A stretch of DNA of 6,768 nucleotides from Dehalococcoidia bacterium (GTDB taxonomy: Bacteria; Chloroflexota; Dehalococcoidia; JACVQG01). Numbering within the stretch: position 1 is the first letter of the stretch; each line of letters begins with the position of its first letter. The stretch lies in NCBI GenBank assembly GCA_015661045.1, contig JACVQG010000255.1, forward strand, positions 1 to 6,768, read 5' to 3'. The position numbers were made by a program, and so were the translations under genes. Shown here piece by piece: positions 5,761 through 6,768 of the stretch. Under the pieces are notes generated by a model. That model made no database searches and was not told the DNA's origin. It worked only from the letters and a program-made list of their open reading frames with translations.

Positions 5761-5893
5761 TTGAACCAAAATTTTTGCTTACATTATAAGATATAATATA
5801 GTGAATAGCTATAATTACATTACACACTTAATTACAGCCCCCTTGTATATTTTCGAAATAAAGGGCACAATATGAAAAAAGTCCAGGTGTAAA
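5761..5893. promoter_or_regulatory. AT-rich divergent promoter region
   Basis: The spacer between the minus-strand synthetase gene and the plus-strand coiled-coil gene contains three TATAAT hexamers: minus strand at 5783-5788, plus strand at 5792-5797 and 5810-5815. None has a good -35 box at 16-18 bp. The minus-strand hexamer would start a transcript near 5776, only about 16 nt before ATG 5760, consistent with a very short or leaderless message. Which hexamers are used is undetermined. Confidence 0.35.
5885..5889 (+). promoter_or_regulatory. Ribosome-binding site of the coiled-coil protein gene
   Basis: AGGTG lies 4 nt before ATG 5894. It supports this start, which opens with a hydrophobic export signal. 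The site itself lies inside a six-codon reading frame (5872-5892, MKKVQV) that ends 1 nt before the ATG. Confidence 0.5.
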
Positions 5894-6703
5894 ATGATAC
5901 GAAAAATAATATTTATTTTGTTAGTGTTTTTATTTAGCTTTGTCTCTTTAACCTGCGCTTCTGAGCCACCTGTACCAGCGCAACCAGGCGTGCCAACCCA
6001 GCAACTTAACCAGAAGATTGCTGACCTGGAGAAGCGGATAAAAACAGTTGAGGATTCCTCACCGGCAACTACCAAATCTGTTACAGACCTGAAAAAAGAC
6101 TTAGATGAGATAAAACTTCGTATAAACCTGATAGAGACCCGGCCTATACCCAGCGGCCTGTCTCCTGATGACAGAAACCTGCTGGACAACTTAGACAAAA
6201 GAGTAAAATCGTTAGAGCCTACGCCTACCCCAAGGCCAGCCCCTGGAGCCACTCCAACAGCTACTCCCGCACCGGCGGCCTCAGCAGCCGCTTTAACAAC
6301 TCTGGAACAACGTGTGAGCACCCTTGAACAGCAGGTTCAACAATTAGGAAAACAGCCGGTATCGGTTCCAACCCCAGTTCAAACAGCCACTCCAACCCCT
6401 ACACCTACCCCTAAGCCGACTATAGATTTACGGATAGTTAACCATAGCGCAGAATTGGATCGGACTAAAAATACTATAACTATTTCCGGAGAGGTAACAA
6501 ACTTGGGCAATATTAACGCATCACCGATTACCATACTTGTAACCCTTTATAAAACTGGTGGCTTCGCATTGGGTGGGGGTTCCGGGACACCAATCATAAG
6601 GACACTGGCTCCTGGTGAAAGTTCACCATTTTCTCTCACTATTAGAGACTTTGATTTAATTAGCTATCAAACCTATGTTGCACGAGCTATCACTACACAA
6701 TAA
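5894..6703 (+). CDS. Exported coiled-coil protein with Thr-Pro linkers and a C-terminal FxLYD-like domain
   Basis: 269 residues. Residues 1-20 form a basic, strongly hydrophobic signal sequence; Cys21 follows SLT, a poor lipobox, so lipidation is possible but not assured. Residues 36-83 and 91-108 have heptad-like spacing of hydrophobic residues (LNQKIADLEKRIKTVE, DLKKDLDEIKLRINLIE, LLDNLDKRVKSLE), predicting coiled coil. A Pro/Thr/Ala-rich linker follows (109-133), a second short coil (134-152, LTTLEQRVSTLEQQVQQLG), then another Thr-Pro linker (157-176, with TPTPTPTPKPT). Residues 177-269 are a beta-rich domain with GEVTNLGN (199-206), VTLYK (216-220) and TLAPGESSPFSLTI (237-250), the pattern of FxLYD/DUF3426-like extracellular modules. 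The protein probably oligomerises through the coils and displays the beta domain away from the membrane. No enzyme motif is seen. It appears monocistronic and divergent from the synthetase gene. Confidence 0.8.
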   Translation: MIRKIIFILLVFLFSFVSLTCASEPPVPAQPGVPTQQLNQKIADLEKRIKTVEDSSPATTKSVTDLKKDLDEIKLRINLIETRPIPSGLSPDDRNLLDNLDKRVKSLEPTPTPRPAPGATPTATPAPAASAAALTTLEQRVSTLEQQVQQLGKQPVSVPTPVQTATPTPTPTPKPTIDLRIVNHSAELDRTKNTITISGEVTNLGNINASPITILVTLYKTGGFALGGGSGTPIIRTLAPGESSPFSLTIRDFDLISYQTYVARAITTQ

Positions 6704-6768
6704 TCCTTATCTTTCATTAAAATAAATTATCAATAATCAGGATTGCCGAACGTTCATATAAATATATG

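Noticed and set aside
5815..6321. Minus-strand open frame of 168 codons opposite the coiled-coil gene
   Set aside because: Its low-complexity Gly/Val/Ala stretch is the complement of the Pro/Thr linker codons; the plus frame has a signal peptide, coils and a ribosome-binding site.
1..6768. CRISPR arrays, tRNA, rRNA or known riboswitches
   Set aside because: No regularly spaced repeats, cloverleaf-like segments or recognisable aptamer cores were found on either strand.
6704..6768. GAACGTTC palindrome (6748-6755) and AT-rich tail as a regulatory site
   Set aside because: An 8-bp palindrome in AT-rich sequence is expected by chance and no gene start is visible beside it.

Overview
The window looks like chromosomal DNA of a bacterium with moderate GC content. 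The lipoprotein leaders followed by Pro/Thr/Ser-rich linkers, the tandem solute-binding lipoproteins, the ADP-forming acyl-CoA synthetase alpha-type gene and the coiled-coil/Thr-Pro envelope protein suggest an uncultured Chloroflexota (Dehalococcoidia-like) lineage. That assignment is an inference from style only; no marker gene is present.

Layout: (1) 1-577, minus strand: the 5' part of a beta-rich protein gene that runs off the left edge and has no convincing start. (2) 578-751: divergent spacer with a good sigma70-type promoter facing right. (3) 752-2470, plus: unit 1, a COG1840-type substrate-binding lipoprotein followed by a single-domain cupin, closed by a perfect 34-bp palindromic terminator. 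(4) 2553-4313, plus: a second promoter and unit 2, a diverged tandem copy of the same lipoprotein-cupin pair. (5) 4353-4382: a hairpin in the convergent gap. (6) 4378-5760, minus: an ADP-forming acyl-CoA synthetase alpha-type protein with its phosphohistidine motif but no ATP-grasp partner in view. (7) 5761-5893: AT-rich divergent promoter region. (8) 5894-6703, plus: an exported coiled-coil protein with a C-terminal FxLYD-like beta domain. The last 65 bases hold nothing I recognise.

The centre of interest is the duplicated lipoprotein-cupin cassette. The two lipoproteins align without gaps over about 320 residues, and the cupins over about 160 residues with a one-residue indel. The leaders are unrelated, and each copy has its own promoter. 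The junction inside unit 2 is 85 nt shorter than in unit 1. That removed the stop codon of the lipoprotein gene and the ribosome-binding site, start codon and first ~21 codons of the cupin gene. The lipoprotein of unit 2 therefore reads out of frame into the cupin gene for 26 extra residues, and the second cupin starts inside the lipoprotein gene without a good ribosome-binding site. In unit 1 the corresponding bases are bounded by imperfect direct repeats exactly 82 nt apart, which suggests a slippage deletion.

Working together: the lipoproteins should bind a small, probably anionic or metal-complexed ligand outside the membrane, and the cytosolic cupins (three-His type, reminiscent of gentisate-dioxygenase-like cupins) may sense or convert it. 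No permease or ATPase is present in the window, so a transport role depends on genes elsewhere. The ligand and the function of the pair cannot be read from the sequence.
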